64,000 nt of DNA from JBEICQ01 sp046297395 (GTDB lineage Bacteria > Bacteroidota > Bacteroidia > UBA4408), in the NCBI GenBank assembly GCA_046297395.1, contig JBKCNM010000073.1, positions 1 to 64,000 of the forward strand, written 5' to 3'. The translations under genes were made by a program, and so were the position numbers. This document shows positions 25,210 through 34,609 of this stretch, piece after piece. Positions within the stretch are counted from its first letter, which is position 1; every line of letters starts with the position of its first letter. Below the pieces are notes generated by a model, which had not been told where the DNA came from, did no database searches, and worked only from the letters and a program-made list of their open reading frames with translations.

Positions 25210-26304
25210 CTACTTTTTGCTTTTTAACTTTTTCGCCGGATTCATGACCTCATTCTGCACCCTGATTGATTCGTCGTGGATGGCTCCAAAAAGCTTACGG
25301 ATAAATTCCTGAGATAGCCCCGACAAATCACCCTTTTCATGCTGGGTACGCAGGATTTTTTTCCAGCGACGGATCTGCAGGATGGTTACATTATTTTCGT
25401 CTTTGTACTTCCCTATTTTTCTGGAAACTGACATGCGCTGTATCAGCAACTCCAGCAACCTGGCATCAAGCGAATCAATTTCGCTTCGCAATTCATCCAG
25501 CCGATTTTTAAAAAAGATATCCTCTGATGCCGAAGAACGAATGGTGAGGGAGAGAATGATTTTTTTAAGGCTGGCAGGCGACACCTGTTGCTCTGCATCA
25601 CTGAGTGCATCCTGAGGTCTGAAGTGGGTTTCAATCATGAGCCCGTTCAAATCCAGATCCAGGGCTTGCTGCGCAACCTGTGGAATGAGTAAGCGATTAC
25701 CCGAGATGTGGCTCACATCGCATATCACAGGAATATCAGGCAAAACAGATTTCAAGTGAATCACAGCATCCCAATGTGGTACATTTCGGTAAACACCTGA
25801 AGCCGCTGAATCGAAGCCGCGATGAATGGCACCGATTTGTTGCACACCGGCTTTTTTAAGTCTTTCAATGGCTCCAATCCATAGCTCTGCATCAAAATGA
25901 ATAGGATTTTTTACAAACACAGGAATCTTAAGCATGCTTAAGGCCTGTGCAAGTTGTTCTACAGCAAAAGGGTTGGCAACGGTGCGTGCACCGAGCCATA
26001 CAGCATCCATGCCCGCAGCTGCAATATTTTCAATGTGCGAGAGGGTGCCGGCCTCTGTCATCACCGGCAATCCTGTTTCTTGCTTTACTTGTTGTAACCA
26101 GGCAAGACCTTTTTTACCTACTCCTTCAAAACTGCCCGGTCGGGTGCGGGGTTTCCACAATCCTGCCCTGAACCAGGCATTTGGAAAATCCTGCGCAATA
26201 AGTCTTGCTGTTTCCAGTGTCTGTTCGCGCGTTTCGGCACTGCATGGTCCTGCAATCAGCCAGGGTCTTGGTATTTGCTTCCACCACAATTCACCTTTTT
26301 CCAT
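25210..26304 (-). CDS. Bifunctional DAHP synthase / chorismate mutase (type II)
   Basis: A fusion catalysing the first step of the shikimate pathway (phosphoenolpyruvate plus erythrose 4-phosphate) and the chorismate-to-prephenate step. The N-terminal KDSA/DAHP synthase domain (about 1-265) shows LIAGPCSAET, KNPIHFDAELW, GAIHRGFD and VICDVSHISGNR. The C-terminal AroQ domain (about 270-355) starts LDELRSEIDSLDARLLELLIQRM and continues with IGKYKDENN. The lack of an N-terminal regulatory extension is typical of the Bacteroidota form, which is probably controlled through the mutase domain. ATG 26304 gives 364 residues. A CATTTTTG element just upstream resembles a weak -7 box. It overlaps no gene and follows ispH. 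Confidence 0.92.
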   Translation of the reverse strand: MEKGELWWKQIPRPWLIAGPCSAETREQTLETARLIAQDFPNAWFRAGLWKPRTRPGSFEGVGKKGLAWLQQVKQETGLPVMTEAGTLSHIENIAAAGMDAVWLGARTVANPFAVEQLAQALSMLKIPVFVKNPIHFDAELWIGAIERLKKAGVQQIGAIHRGFDSAASGVYRNVPHWDAVIHLKSVLPDIPVICDVSHISGNRLLIPQVAQQALDLDLNGLMIETHFRPQDALSDAEQQVSPASLKKIILSLTIRSSASEDIFFKNRLDELRSEIDSLDARLLELLIQRMSVSRKIGKYKDENNVTILQIRRWKKILRTQHEKGDLSGLSQEFIRKLFGAIHDESIRVQNEVMNPAKKLKSKK

Positions 26305-26327
26305 CGCGCAAAAATGAGAATTAAGAT

Positions 26328-27209
26328 TCAAACACAAGCCACCTTTTTATTGAGGATGCTGCTGCGTACCTCCTCCATCAGCCACATGGGCGTGGAAGTT
26401 GCCCCACATATGCCAAGTGTAGTGGCATGTCTGTACCATTCCGGATTGATCTCTTCCGGTGCCGAAACAAAATAGGTATGTGGATTGGTTTGTTTGCACA
26501 CATCGAACAATACTTTGCCATTGGATGATTTGGTTCCCGATACAAAAATGATCACCTCGTATTGGGCAGCAAACCTTCGCAGTTCTTTGTCTCGGTCAGA
26601 TACCTGCGTACAAATGGTATCGTGTGCATTTACGCGGAAACCTTTTTTGGTAAGCGACTTTGTAATTTCGTAAAACTTGGCTTTGCTCTTGGTGGTCTGG
26701 CTGTATACTGTAATTTCTTCCGGCAATTTGTCAAGCTCCAGCTCACTGATGTCAGAGAAAACAACCCCTCGGTTTTCTACTTGTCCCATCAGCCCCGTAA
26801 CTTCTGCATGTCCTTTTTTGCCGATGATGAAAATATTTTCCTTGTTGTCGAAAGATTTTTTTATGCGGTTTTGCAATTTCAATACTACTGGACAAGTTGC
26901 ATCAATGAGTTTGATGTTGTTAGTGATTGCAAGCTGATAAGTAGATGGGGGTTCACCATGTGCACGGATGAGCACCGTTTCATTTTCCAGGGTGGCAAAT
27001 TCTTCATGTGTAATGGAGATTAAGCCTTTTTTACGCAGCCTATTAACTTCTGCATCATTGTGCACTATATCGCCCAGGCAATAGAGGTAGCCTCTTGTTT
27101 CGAGGGCTTCTTCTGCCATTTCGATGGCATAAACCACACCGAAACAAAATCCGGAACCGGGGTCAATGGTTACGATTGGAGTGGAACTTGGGTTTAAAAC
27201 TGTTTGCAT
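26328..27209 (-). CDS. ispH: 4-hydroxy-3-methylbut-2-enyl diphosphate reductase IspH
   Basis: The last enzyme of the MEP pathway, a [4Fe-4S] protein that reduces HMBPP to IPP and DMAPP. The three cluster cysteines are C22 (GFCFGV), C106 (DATCP) and C200 (DTICTQ). HAEVTGL and the late SSNGKVL motif for phosphate binding are also present. The 293-residue length is normal. The start overlaps the upstream unknown gene by 16 bases, and the order crtB-unknown-ispH suggests coordinated isoprenoid/carotenoid supply. The 3' end is 23 bases before the DAHP synthase gene. Confidence 0.95.
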   Translation of the reverse strand: MQTVLNPSSTPIVTIDPGSGFCFGVVYAIEMAEEALETRGYLYCLGDIVHNDAEVNRLRKKGLISITHEEFATLENETVLIRAHGEPPSTYQLAITNNIKLIDATCPVVLKLQNRIKKSFDNKENIFIIGKKGHAEVTGLMGQVENRGVVFSDISELELDKLPEEITVYSQTTKSKAKFYEITKSLTKKGFRVNAHDTICTQVSDRDKELRRFAAQYEVIIFVSGTKSSNGKVLFDVCKQTNPHTYFVSAPEEINPEWYRHATTLGICGATSTPMWLMEEVRSSILNKKVACV

Positions 27210-27733
27210 TGAGAAAGGCGTTTTAATAAGAGTTGTTTATCATTTTTGTTTAGGTCTTTTTCGTCCTGCAGGGTTTGTGATACTGCCTCCACCAGACTCG
27301 CATTTTCTTTTACAGGAGTAGTTTGTATCAAATAGTTGAGAAGATTTTGTCGGTCGTCTTTCAGGTGCTTTTCAGGAATCAGCATTCCCGGTGCTTTCGA
27401 CTCAACGCGGTAGCGAAGCATCCGTAGTTCGGTACTTCCCGGATTTTGTGACACTGCTGTATTGATCAGACTCATGCCTTTGCGCAGGTAATAGAGTCTG
27501 CTCATGGGATTAAAGCTGTGCTTGGCTTTGAGTGTATACAAGGCACCGATATAACCTTGTATCATGGGATCCTTTTCCTCGCTGTATGCATTTAACTGAT
27601 TAAACAGTTTGTCGGTGGTTTCCTCAGAATCCAGCGCTGCCGGAAATGAAGCCCTTACCATGTTCAGGCTGCTGAGCGCACCCGAAGGAAGTGCAAGAAG
27701 CATACAGATGATAAGTGCTTTAATGAAGGCCAT
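27194..27733 (-). CDS. Exported protein of unknown function between crtB and ispH
   Basis: A 179-residue protein with an N-terminal signal peptide or anchor (about 1-20) and an otherwise alpha-helical body with TPR-like features (GYIGALYTLKAKHSFNPMSRLYYLRKGMSLI split over two helices). No catalytic motif is seen. It lies 2 bases after crtB and overlaps ispH by 16 bases, so it is part of that operon. It may be a periplasmic helper, but no function can be assigned. Confidence 0.75.
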   Translation of the reverse strand: MAFIKALIICMLLALPSGALSSLNMVRASFPAALDSEETTDKLFNQLNAYSEEKDPMIQGYIGALYTLKAKHSFNPMSRLYYLRKGMSLINTAVSQNPGSTELRMLRYRVESKAPGMLIPEKHLKDDRQNLLNYLIQTTPVKENASLVEAVSQTLQDEKDLNKNDKQLLLKRLSQCKQF

Positions 27734-27735
27734 GT

Positions 27736-28575
27736 TTACAAAAGATTAAAGGCATGCCTTATGCCGGCAGTGAGCATGAGGCGGTATTTTTTGTGATCGG
27801 GGATACGGATACGCTCACTGGATATAGTGCTTGCAGGAAGTGAGGTGATTTTTTTAAAAAGCGCGTAGTAATACACATAAGCCAGATAAACCCCCAGCCT
27901 GGAGCCTTTTGGCAGTTTGAGAATACCCTGATAACCATCATGAAAATCGGTGGCAATATCGGCTTCAATCTGTGCCTTGGTTTCATCGGTAAACGAGGCT
28001 GCGCTGAGTTCAGGAAAGTAAAGCCTTCCAAGCTCCTGGCTATCCGCTTTAAAATCACGCAGAAAATTGATTTTCTGAAAGGCCGATCCCAACTTCATGG
28101 CAGGTTCCCTGAGGGAATCATACAGGGCTGAGTTGCCTTCGCAAAACACCCGAAGGCACATCAGGCCCACCACCTCGGCAGAGCCAAGGATATAGGTTTT
28201 ATAGGATTCCCGGGTGTAGGTATGCCCTTCAAGATCCATCTTCATGCTGGCCAAAAAAGTTTCAATCAGTTCTTTTTCTATCCCGTAAGTATTCACCGTC
28301 CACTGAAAAGCATGCAACACCGGATTCAGGCTGATCCCCTTTTGGATGGCCTGCCAGGTATCATTTTCAAAAGTCCTGAGCAGTTCCTCCTTGTCGTGAC
28401 CATGAAAGGTGTCTACAATCTCATCGGCAAAACGCACAAACCCATAGATGCCATAGATGCCTCTATGATAGCGTTTGTTGAGCAGTTTTATTCCAAGCGA
28501 AAATGATGTACTGTAAGCATGCGTAATATTTTTACTTGCTTCTGCGCAAACCTGATGATACAATTCTATGGACAT
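27736..28575 (-). CDS. crtB: Phytoene/squalene synthase family protein (CrtB-like)
   Basis: A head-to-head prenyl synthase condensing two geranylgeranyl (or farnesyl) diphosphates. The two Asp-rich motifs are DEIVD at residues 51-55 and NFLRDFKAD at 170-178; YGFVRFADEIVD and GRLYFPE are typical of CrtB. ATG 28575 gives 279 residues, the usual length; a TTG two codons upstream is less likely. It is the first gene of crtB-unknown-ispH. No desaturase (crtI) or cyclase is present in the window, so carotenoid production is inferred. Squalene or diapophytoene synthase are alternatives. Confidence 0.88.
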   Translation of the reverse strand: MSIELYHQVCAEASKNITHAYSTSFSLGIKLLNKRYHRGIYGIYGFVRFADEIVDTFHGHDKEELLRTFENDTWQAIQKGISLNPVLHAFQWTVNTYGIEKELIETFLASMKMDLEGHTYTRESYKTYILGSAEVVGLMCLRVFCEGNSALYDSLREPAMKLGSAFQKINFLRDFKADSQELGRLYFPELSAASFTDETKAQIEADIATDFHDGYQGILKLPKGSRLGVYLAYVYYYALFKKITSLPASTISSERIRIPDHKKYRLMLTAGIRHAFNLL

Positions 28576-28819
28576 AACCAATAACTTATTCCATTATAAA
28601 TGTAACACTATTTGCCCGGTTTTGTTTTTCTTCAATGAGGTTTAACAGGTTTTATATCCTGATTTCAGTGATATTCAAAACGGAAAAACGCAGTGGTAGC
28701 AGATACTTAATGAACGGGTTTTCATTCCCATGATTTTTTCGATGATGGCTTTTCAGCGCAAGCTATATGTTTGATGACTCTGCTTTCGCGGTTTATTTGC
28801 ATTTTTGCGCCGCAAAATT

Positions 28820-30715
28820 TTGGTATCTATTCAACAACTCACCGTAAGTTTCGGTGACCGAGACCTTTTCAAAGACATTTCGTTTTTGATTCGCCCCGAC
28901 GACAAGATCGGCATCACCGGCCGCAATGGTGCGGGCAAATCTACCCTGCTTAAAATTCTGGCAGGCGAATGGAAAAGTTTTACCGGCACCTTGGCCATGG
29001 CCAAAGATGTAAAGGTGGGTTATCTGCCACAGGAAATGCGGTTAACAGATACCCAAAGCATTTGGGACGAAACACAACAGGCTTTCAGTGAAATACTGTC
29101 TGTAGAAAAAGAGATTGATTCTCTGGCACAACAACTCACAGACTGGACAGGTGATTATGAAGATCCTGCTTACATGCAATTGGTGCAGCGACTTTCTGAC
29201 CTCAATCATTCCCTGCAATACACCGATGCACAGGGCATGTTCGGACAAGCCGAAAAGGTGCTGCTGGGACTTGGCTTTGACCGGGAGGACTTTTCAAAAC
29301 CAACCTCTTCCCTCAGTGGAGGGTGGCGCATGCGCATTGAACTTGCCAAACTCCTGCTTCGCCGGCCTTCAGTGCTTCTGCTAGATGAACCCACCAACCA
29401 CCTCGACCTTGAATCAATACAATGGCTGGAAGATTTTTTGTGTGATTACGAAGGTGCCCTGGTGCTGATTTCCCACGACAGGGATTTGCTCGACAAGGTT
29501 ACCCGCCGCACCATCGAAATAGCCAGTGCTGCAGTGTACGATTATCCCGTTGCCTACACCGCGTACCTCAATCAGCGACAGGAGCGGGTAGAACAACAGG
29601 AGCGGGCATTTAAAAACCAGCAAAAAGTAATTGAGCATACACAGCAACTCATCAATACTTATCGTGCCAAGGCTTCTAAAGCCTCTTTTGCACAGAGCCT
29701 GATTAAGAAACTCGACCGCATGGACAAGGTGGAGATAGATGAAAGGGAAGAGATTGCCATCCGTTTTTCATTTCCTCCTGCCCCACATTCCGGCAAAGTG
29801 GTTTGGAGATGTGAAGCCCTCTCGGCAGGCTATCCCGGAAAACCTGTTTTAAAAGAAGTGAGCCTTGAAATTGTGCGAGGAGAGAAGATTGCTTTTGTAG
29901 GTAAAAACGGCAGAGGCAAATCTACCCTCATTAAAACCATGGTGGGCGCACTTTCGCACACAGGAGATATGGAATGGGGCCACCAGGTGCAGGCAGGCTA
30001 TTTTGCACAAAACCAATCAGAAACACTCAATCCCGAAAAAACGGTCTTCGATACCATCGACGAGGCCGCCATTGGCGATGCTCGCACCCGTGTAAGGGCC
30101 TTGCTCGGACAATTTTTGTTTTCAGGAGATGACATTCATAAAAAAGTAAAAGTGCTGAGCGGTGGAGAAAAAACGCGACTCTCGCTATGTCGTTTGCTTC
30201 TTGTATCCAATAATCTGCTGGTGCTCGATGAACCCACCAACCACTTGGATATTGCCTCCAAAGAGACCCTGAAGCAGGCACTTATTTCTTATAATGGAAC
30301 AGTAGTATTGGTTTCTCACGACCGACATTTTTTACAGGGACTCGCCAACCGCGTCTTTGAATTTGACAGCGGCAGGGTAAGGGTTTTCCCCGGCGATGTG
30401 CATGACTTTTTAGAGGCCAGAAAATTACAGAACCTGGAACAATTACAACTCGCTGGAGTAAAAACACCGGCGAGCAAAGAAGAACCTGCTCCCAAAAAAG
30501 AAAAATCCGGGGCGAATCAAAGCTCCGGAAACAAAAATAAAATCAGGCAACTGGAAGAAGCCATTGCCCTGCTGGAACAGCGGCAGGCAGAGATGGAAAG
30601 ACAGATGGGTGAAGAAGGTTTTGCCGGTGGTGATGCAGCTTTTTATGCGGCTTATGAGCAGGTAAAAAAAGACATCATGCAGCACATGGAAGACTGGGAG
30701 AAGTTGCAGGAATAA
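28820..30715 (+). CDS. ABC-F family ATPase (Uup/EttA type)
   Basis: A soluble protein with two ABC ATPase domains and no membrane segments, of the ABC-F group that acts on ribosomes or, for Uup, in DNA/translation quality control. Domain 1 has Walker A GRNGAGKST, signature LSGGWRMR and Walker B LLLDEPTNHLD. The inter-domain arm linker follows (about 245-305), then domain 2 with GKNGRGKST, LSGGEKTRLS and LVLDEPTNHLD. The C-terminal 75 residues are a Lys/Glu-rich coiled coil as in Uup. There is no suitable ATG. The best start is TTG 28820 (reading MVSIQQLTVSFG, the family-typical start); another TTG lies five codons upstream. Confidence 0.92.
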   Translation: MVSIQQLTVSFGDRDLFKDISFLIRPDDKIGITGRNGAGKSTLLKILAGEWKSFTGTLAMAKDVKVGYLPQEMRLTDTQSIWDETQQAFSEILSVEKEIDSLAQQLTDWTGDYEDPAYMQLVQRLSDLNHSLQYTDAQGMFGQAEKVLLGLGFDREDFSKPTSSLSGGWRMRIELAKLLLRRPSVLLLDEPTNHLDLESIQWLEDFLCDYEGALVLISHDRDLLDKVTRRTIEIASAAVYDYPVAYTAYLNQRQERVEQQERAFKNQQKVIEHTQQLINTYRAKASKASFAQSLIKKLDRMDKVEIDEREEIAIRFSFPPAPHSGKVVWRCEALSAGYPGKPVLKEVSLEIVRGEKIAFVGKNGRGKSTLIKTMVGALSHTGDMEWGHQVQAGYFAQNQSETLNPEKTVFDTIDEAAIGDARTRVRALLGQFLFSGDDIHKKVKVLSGGEKTRLSLCRLLLVSNNLLVLDEPTNHLDIASKETLKQALISYNGTVVLVSHDRHFLQGLANRVFEFDSGRVRVFPGDVHDFLEARKLQNLEQLQLAGVKTPASKEEPAPKKEKSGANQSSGNKNKIRQLEEAIALLEQRQAEMERQMGEEGFAGGDAAFYAAYEQVKKDIMQHMEDWEKLQE

Positions 30716-30743
30716 AAAAAGGGAACCTGATGGTTCCCTTCTT
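30716..30743. terminator. Bidirectional rho-independent terminator
   Basis: A perfect 7-bp stem GGGAACC, loop TGAT, GGTTCCC at 30721-30738, with seven A before it and a T-rich tail after it. On the minus strand it ends in a run of seven T. It serves the convergent ABC-F and type IX cargo genes. Confidence 0.88.
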
Positions 30744-30763
30744 TCAAAAAAAAATTATCGTTA

Positions 30764-32137
30764 TCAGTGTTGCACAATCACGCGTGTGGTTTGTGCAGGT
30801 TTTCCTTCCTGTTCGATACTGAGCAGATAGGTTCCGTTGGCAAGGTTTTCTACATTGTATTCTTCCCTGGCGGCGCCACCGGCGGTGAGGATGTTGCGCT
30901 GCTCAACAAGGCGTCCTTGCAGATCGCGCAGGCTGAGGCGTGTGTTTTTTGAAGAGAGTCCGCTGAAGTTCACAGTAAAGCGATTGTTGCCCGGATTCGG
31001 AAACACTTCTGCCTGCACAAGGGGTTCAGGTTTTTCTCCTGTGATTACAGTGTTTTTACTGATGCGGTAGTAGAAAAGATGATGCTCAAAGCCGAAGCCG
31101 GGACCATATGCATAAGAAGGAATGTATCTTCCGTTGAAGCCTCCTGCATAATTATATCTAACTGCTGTTGGAACAATCTGAGAGGAATTAAAATCACCGG
31201 GGTAATAAGTATTGAAGGTATCTGCCACTTCTTCGTAAGATCCAAAAAGCATGTAATTCATATTGGTGAGGGTATCAGGATTTCCGCTCAGCCAGTTTTG
31301 GTTGTATCCTGTGTACCCGGGTTTGAACTTAACATTGGAAATCACAAATTTGCTTCCGGCATTCATCACAGGAAGGTTTGCAGTAGAAAAAGTAACAATG
31401 TTCAAACCATTCGCAAGGGTATCAGTCAGTACCGACCCGTTTAGCGCAACAGCATATCTTCTTTTGTTGGTACCGATGGCTCCAAATACATTATTTGCCT
31501 GTGCATATTTAAGCTCCTTGAATTGAACCGTTGAACTGCCGTAATTGTCCATCCAGTAGGTACTTGTGGCATTGTCTGAAAATTGAAGTGTAGGAAGTTG
31601 CGTTGTGTTGAGATTGGTGGCAAGTTCAAAAATCAGAGAATCGGTTATATTGGGATTGGCTTGTACATATGAAAAAATAAATGCAACCGAATCAACCCGG
31701 TATTGGGTGGAGGCTGAATAATTCATGATGGAGTCCGTATAGTAAATGAAGGGATCATAGAACTTCGGGCTGCTGATGTCCAATACAGTACCAATGTTAT
31801 GTATAAAGGGGACATCATAAACAGGGGTATTGGTTTGAGGATCCATTCCGTAATAGGTTAAAATGGTTGAATCCGGGAACAGGTAATTGTAATTGACAGC
31901 ACTTCCAAGATTTCCATTCACCATCTGCTGGTAGCTGCTCATGGTTTCACCATAATTGAACCAGCGAAAGGATGTGTCGAGAAGCATCATGTTTTGTGGA
32001 GTGGAGAATTGCCGTGGACGATTGGTTTGAAGTTTTTTCCCGGGGCGGATGTCTACATGATCAACACGGGGAATGATGGCCATGGCCAGGTTGGCACATG
32101 CCAACAAGAAGGAAAGGACGAAGTACTTGTGTTTCAT
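30764..32137 (-). CDS. Type IX-secreted protein with C-terminal sorting domain, function unknown
   Basis: A signal peptide (about 1-20) is followed by about 360 residues of beta-rich sequence without a recognised catalytic motif, then a type A type IX sorting domain of about 75 residues (AEVFPNPGNNRFTVNFSG to TTRVIVQH). The mature part is rich in Asn, Tyr and Thr, as usual for cell-surface cargo. ATG 32137 gives 457 residues; the frame extends 18 codons upstream of the signal. A TACATTTA near-consensus -7 box lies just upstream. Cleavage of the sorting domain and surface attachment are expected from the family. Confidence 0.82.
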   Translation of the reverse strand: MKHKYFVLSFLLACANLAMAIIPRVDHVDIRPGKKLQTNRPRQFSTPQNMMLLDTSFRWFNYGETMSSYQQMVNGNLGSAVNYNYLFPDSTILTYYGMDPQTNTPVYDVPFIHNIGTVLDISSPKFYDPFIYYTDSIMNYSASTQYRVDSVAFIFSYVQANPNITDSLIFELATNLNTTQLPTLQFSDNATSTYWMDNYGSSTVQFKELKYAQANNVFGAIGTNKRRYAVALNGSVLTDTLANGLNIVTFSTANLPVMNAGSKFVISNVKFKPGYTGYNQNWLSGNPDTLTNMNYMLFGSYEEVADTFNTYYPGDFNSSQIVPTAVRYNYAGGFNGRYIPSYAYGPGFGFEHHLFYYRISKNTVITGEKPEPLVQAEVFPNPGNNRFTVNFSGLSSKNTRLSLRDLQGRLVEQRNILTAGGAAREEYNVENLANGTYLLSIEQEGKPAQTTRVIVQH

Positions 32138-32287
32138 TTGAGATTGTTTTGTTCTGTAAATGTACAAACCAAAATCAATCTGCCAAACCAATTACCGATT
32201 ATTGGGCTGACGGAATGGTTTTGTTTCTTTTATTAAAGCGAATGCAATTCATGTTCTGATTTGCAAAGGATATAAATAGTCTTTTTT

Positions 32288-32295
32288 TACATTTG
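32288..32295 (+). promoter_or_regulatory. Putative -7 promoter box
   Basis: TACATTTG matches TAnnTTTG and ends 14 bases before the ATG at 32310; a TTG at 32261 is a possible -33 element with a long spacer. Confidence 0.5.
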
Positions 32296-32309
32296 GTAAA
32301 AATATCTCA

Positions 32310-33194
32310 ATGAAACACCTCGCTTTTGCCCTTCTATTGATTCTTGCTGGTCTCTCATTACGCTCACAAACCAAAGATGATTACACGGCTTCTCCGACTC
32401 CTAAATTGTTCAAAATCACCAAGCAAAATGGTTCGGTATTTTTAGGTACCATCAAAAAGGAAGATGCCCGGGAAGTGCTGATAGAGACAAAGGTTCTTGG
32501 GGAGGTTTACATCCCAAGACACGAGATTCAATCGATGGTGGAGATCAAACAGGATGCGCTAAGTGAAACCGGTGAATACATGGCACCTCTGCAATTTTCT
32601 TCCAGGTATTTTTTCACCACCAATGGTCTTCCCATCAAAAAAGGAGAGGGATACATCAAATGGAGTCTGCTTGGGCCAGATATTCAGATTGGCCTTGCCG
32701 ACAATTTCGGTGTGGGCTTGATTACCACTTGGATTGGGCTTCCTCTGGTGGCTAACCTAAAGTATTCCATCAAGCTTCAAAAGGATGTACATCTGGGATT
32801 GGGTGCATTGCTGGGCAGCGGTTCATGGCTGGCACCTCGATTTATGGTTTTACTTCCTTTTGCTGCACTCACCCTGGGCAATGAAAGAAATAACATCAAT
32901 TTTTCACTGGGCTATGGGAGTTACAATGATCCCTCCGGCTTCCTCACTTTTAATACAACAAACAATTCCACCTTGTTGTGTTCGTTTGCAGCCTATGCCC
33001 GTGTGTCCAACAAAGTGGCATTTGTATTAGATTCATTTATCCTGCCCATTCAATCTTTTGGATTTGTCTCTCCCGGTTTTCGTTTCGGCTTAAATGACAG
33101 AACTTCCTTTCAGTTGGGATTTACCGGCATTGTGTCTGATTTGAGTTCAAGCCCATTGCCATTCCCCAATTTCCAGCTCTTTCAGAAGTTTTGA
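32310..33194 (+). CDS. Exported protein with probable beta-barrel region, function unknown
   Basis: A signal peptide (about 1-19, ending LRSQ) is followed by a short N-terminal SH3-like/Sm-like strand region (about 30-80, KITKQNGSVFLGTIKKED, a pattern also seen in RNA-chaperone-like folds). About 200 residues of alternating hydrophobic strands with Gly and aromatic residues follow, as in outer-membrane proteins. I do not recognise a named family. The C-terminal residue is Phe, consistent with BAM-dependent assembly. Monocistronic between a divergent type IX cargo gene and ilvE. Confidence 0.7.
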   Translation: MKHLAFALLLILAGLSLRSQTKDDYTASPTPKLFKITKQNGSVFLGTIKKEDAREVLIETKVLGEVYIPRHEIQSMVEIKQDALSETGEYMAPLQFSSRYFFTTNGLPIKKGEGYIKWSLLGPDIQIGLADNFGVGLITTWIGLPLVANLKYSIKLQKDVHLGLGALLGSGSWLAPRFMVLLPFAALTLGNERNNINFSLGYGSYNDPSGFLTFNTTNNSTLLCSFAAYARVSNKVAFVLDSFILPIQSFGFVSPGFRFGLNDRTSFQLGFTGIVSDLSSSPLPFPNFQLFQKF

Positions 33195-33508
33195 GGAAGA
33201 ATGGTGCTGCCTTTGCAGATGGAATGTGCTTGGCTGTTTTTCATCAACTTTTTTGAGCATTATTCCTCTTTCTTTGAGCCCCTCAACGGCATTCTTTCAG
33301 ATGATTGAGGGAAACTGAACAGGTGCGCTTTTAGTCGCAAGAGAAAAAAGTGCTTGGGATGCAACAAATGCACTTGAATATACAAGGCTAAACAGGTTAA
33401 AAAGGTTCGGGCTATGTGCCCTCATCATCGTGGCTTTAAGGACTTTATGTTTTTTTTGATAAGTTGCTTGCAGGGCTTCACGAAATAGCCTTAGTTTAGC
33501 CAAGAATT
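33195..33508. other. Intergenic region without recognised features
   Basis: About 310 bases between the outer-membrane-like gene and ilvE. I find no gene, no exact TAnnTTTG box and no strong hairpin. A TTAGTTTAG sequence about 10 bases before the ilvE ATG could be a weak -7 element. Confidence 0.5.
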
Positions 33509-34561
33509 ATGCAGTTTACCATCGAAAAAACCACCCAGTCCAAACTCCCTTCTGTGGATTTTGACCACCTGGTTTTCGGAAAAATTTTCTCCGACCACAT
33601 GCTGGTGGCGGATTGTATTGCCGGAGAATGGCAGCAACCCGTGATCAAACCCTATGGCAAGTTTGAAATCGCCCCTTCTCTTTCTGCCCTTCATCACGCC
33701 CAAAGCATCTTCGAAGGACTCAAAGCCTATCGCACCGTGGATGGGGATGTTACCTTCTTCAGACTCCCCGACAACGCAGCCCGCATGAATGTGTCGGCTG
33801 AACGCATGGCCATGCCGCCTATCCCTCAGGAATTGTTTGTGGAAGGCATCAAACAACTGGTTGCTATCGACAAAGGTTTTGTTCCTTCCGGCGACGAACT
33901 GGCGCTTTATGTAAGACCGGTATATTTTGCTACCGACGAAGCCATCGGTGTTAAGGCCTCACAGAATTACAGGCTCATCATTTTTACCACACCCACAGGA
34001 CCTTTCTATGCAGAACCTCTCAAGGTGATGATTGAAACGGAATATTCGCGCTCAGCGGAAGGAGGAACCGGTTTTGCAAAAGCCGCAGGCAATTACGGAG
34101 GTTCTTTTTACCCCACCCGCCGGGCCATTCAAAAAGGGTATCACCAACTCATCTGGACCGATGCACGGGACAACAAATATGTGGAAGAATCGGGCAGCAT
34201 GAACCTTATGTTTGTGTTTAATGGTGTGCTCACTACGCCTCCCCTGAGCCATAGCAAGCTGGCAGGCATCACCCGCGACAGCCTCCTTAAGATTGCCGAT
34301 GACCTTCGAATTCCTGTGGAGGTAAGAGAAATTTCGGTGGATGAAATCCTGCAAAGATTTGATGACGGAAGCCTCAACGAATGCTTCGGAACCGGTACAG
34401 CCGTTGGCGTGAGTCATATAGCCGTGATTGGGTATAAAGAAAGGGAAATGGTGCTTGCACCCTTTGACCAAAGACCGGTGGCCTCCAGGCTAGGGAAACA
34501 CCTGATTGATATCAAGCGCGGAGCAGTAAGTGATTCGCACGGCTGGGTTACCCGCATCTGA
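33509..34561 (+). CDS. ilvE: Branched-chain amino acid aminotransferase (class IV PLP enzyme)
   Basis: Transfers the amino group between glutamate and the ketoacids of Leu, Ile and Val, in the last synthesis or first breakdown step. At 350 residues it belongs to the longer BCAT2-like subgroup. Visible features are LHHAQSIFEGLKAYR near the N terminus, YVRPVYFATDE, the PLP lysine in GGTGFAKAAGNYGGSF, and the phosphate-binding FGTGTAVGVSHI near the C terminus. Monocistronic by spacing, 48 bases before tig, which has its own promoter. Confidence 0.93.
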   Translation: MQFTIEKTTQSKLPSVDFDHLVFGKIFSDHMLVADCIAGEWQQPVIKPYGKFEIAPSLSALHHAQSIFEGLKAYRTVDGDVTFFRLPDNAARMNVSAERMAMPPIPQELFVEGIKQLVAIDKGFVPSGDELALYVRPVYFATDEAIGVKASQNYRLIIFTTPTGPFYAEPLKVMIETEYSRSAEGGTGFAKAAGNYGGSFYPTRRAIQKGYHQLIWTDARDNKYVEESGSMNLMFVFNGVLTTPPLSHSKLAGITRDSLLKIADDLRIPVEVREISVDEILQRFDDGSLNECFGTGTAVGVSHIAVIGYKEREMVLAPFDQRPVASRLGKHLIDIKRGAVSDSHGWVTRI

Positions 34562-34578
34562 AACCCCCTGATAATTGC

Positions 34579-34586
34579 TACCTTTG
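34579..34586 (+). promoter_or_regulatory. Putative -7 promoter box of tig-clpP-clpX
   Basis: TACCTTTG matches TAnnTTTG and ends 23 bases before the trigger factor ATG. Confidence 0.55.
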
Positions 34587-34609
34587 CGCCCCCAATTTTA
34601 TAAAGCAGC

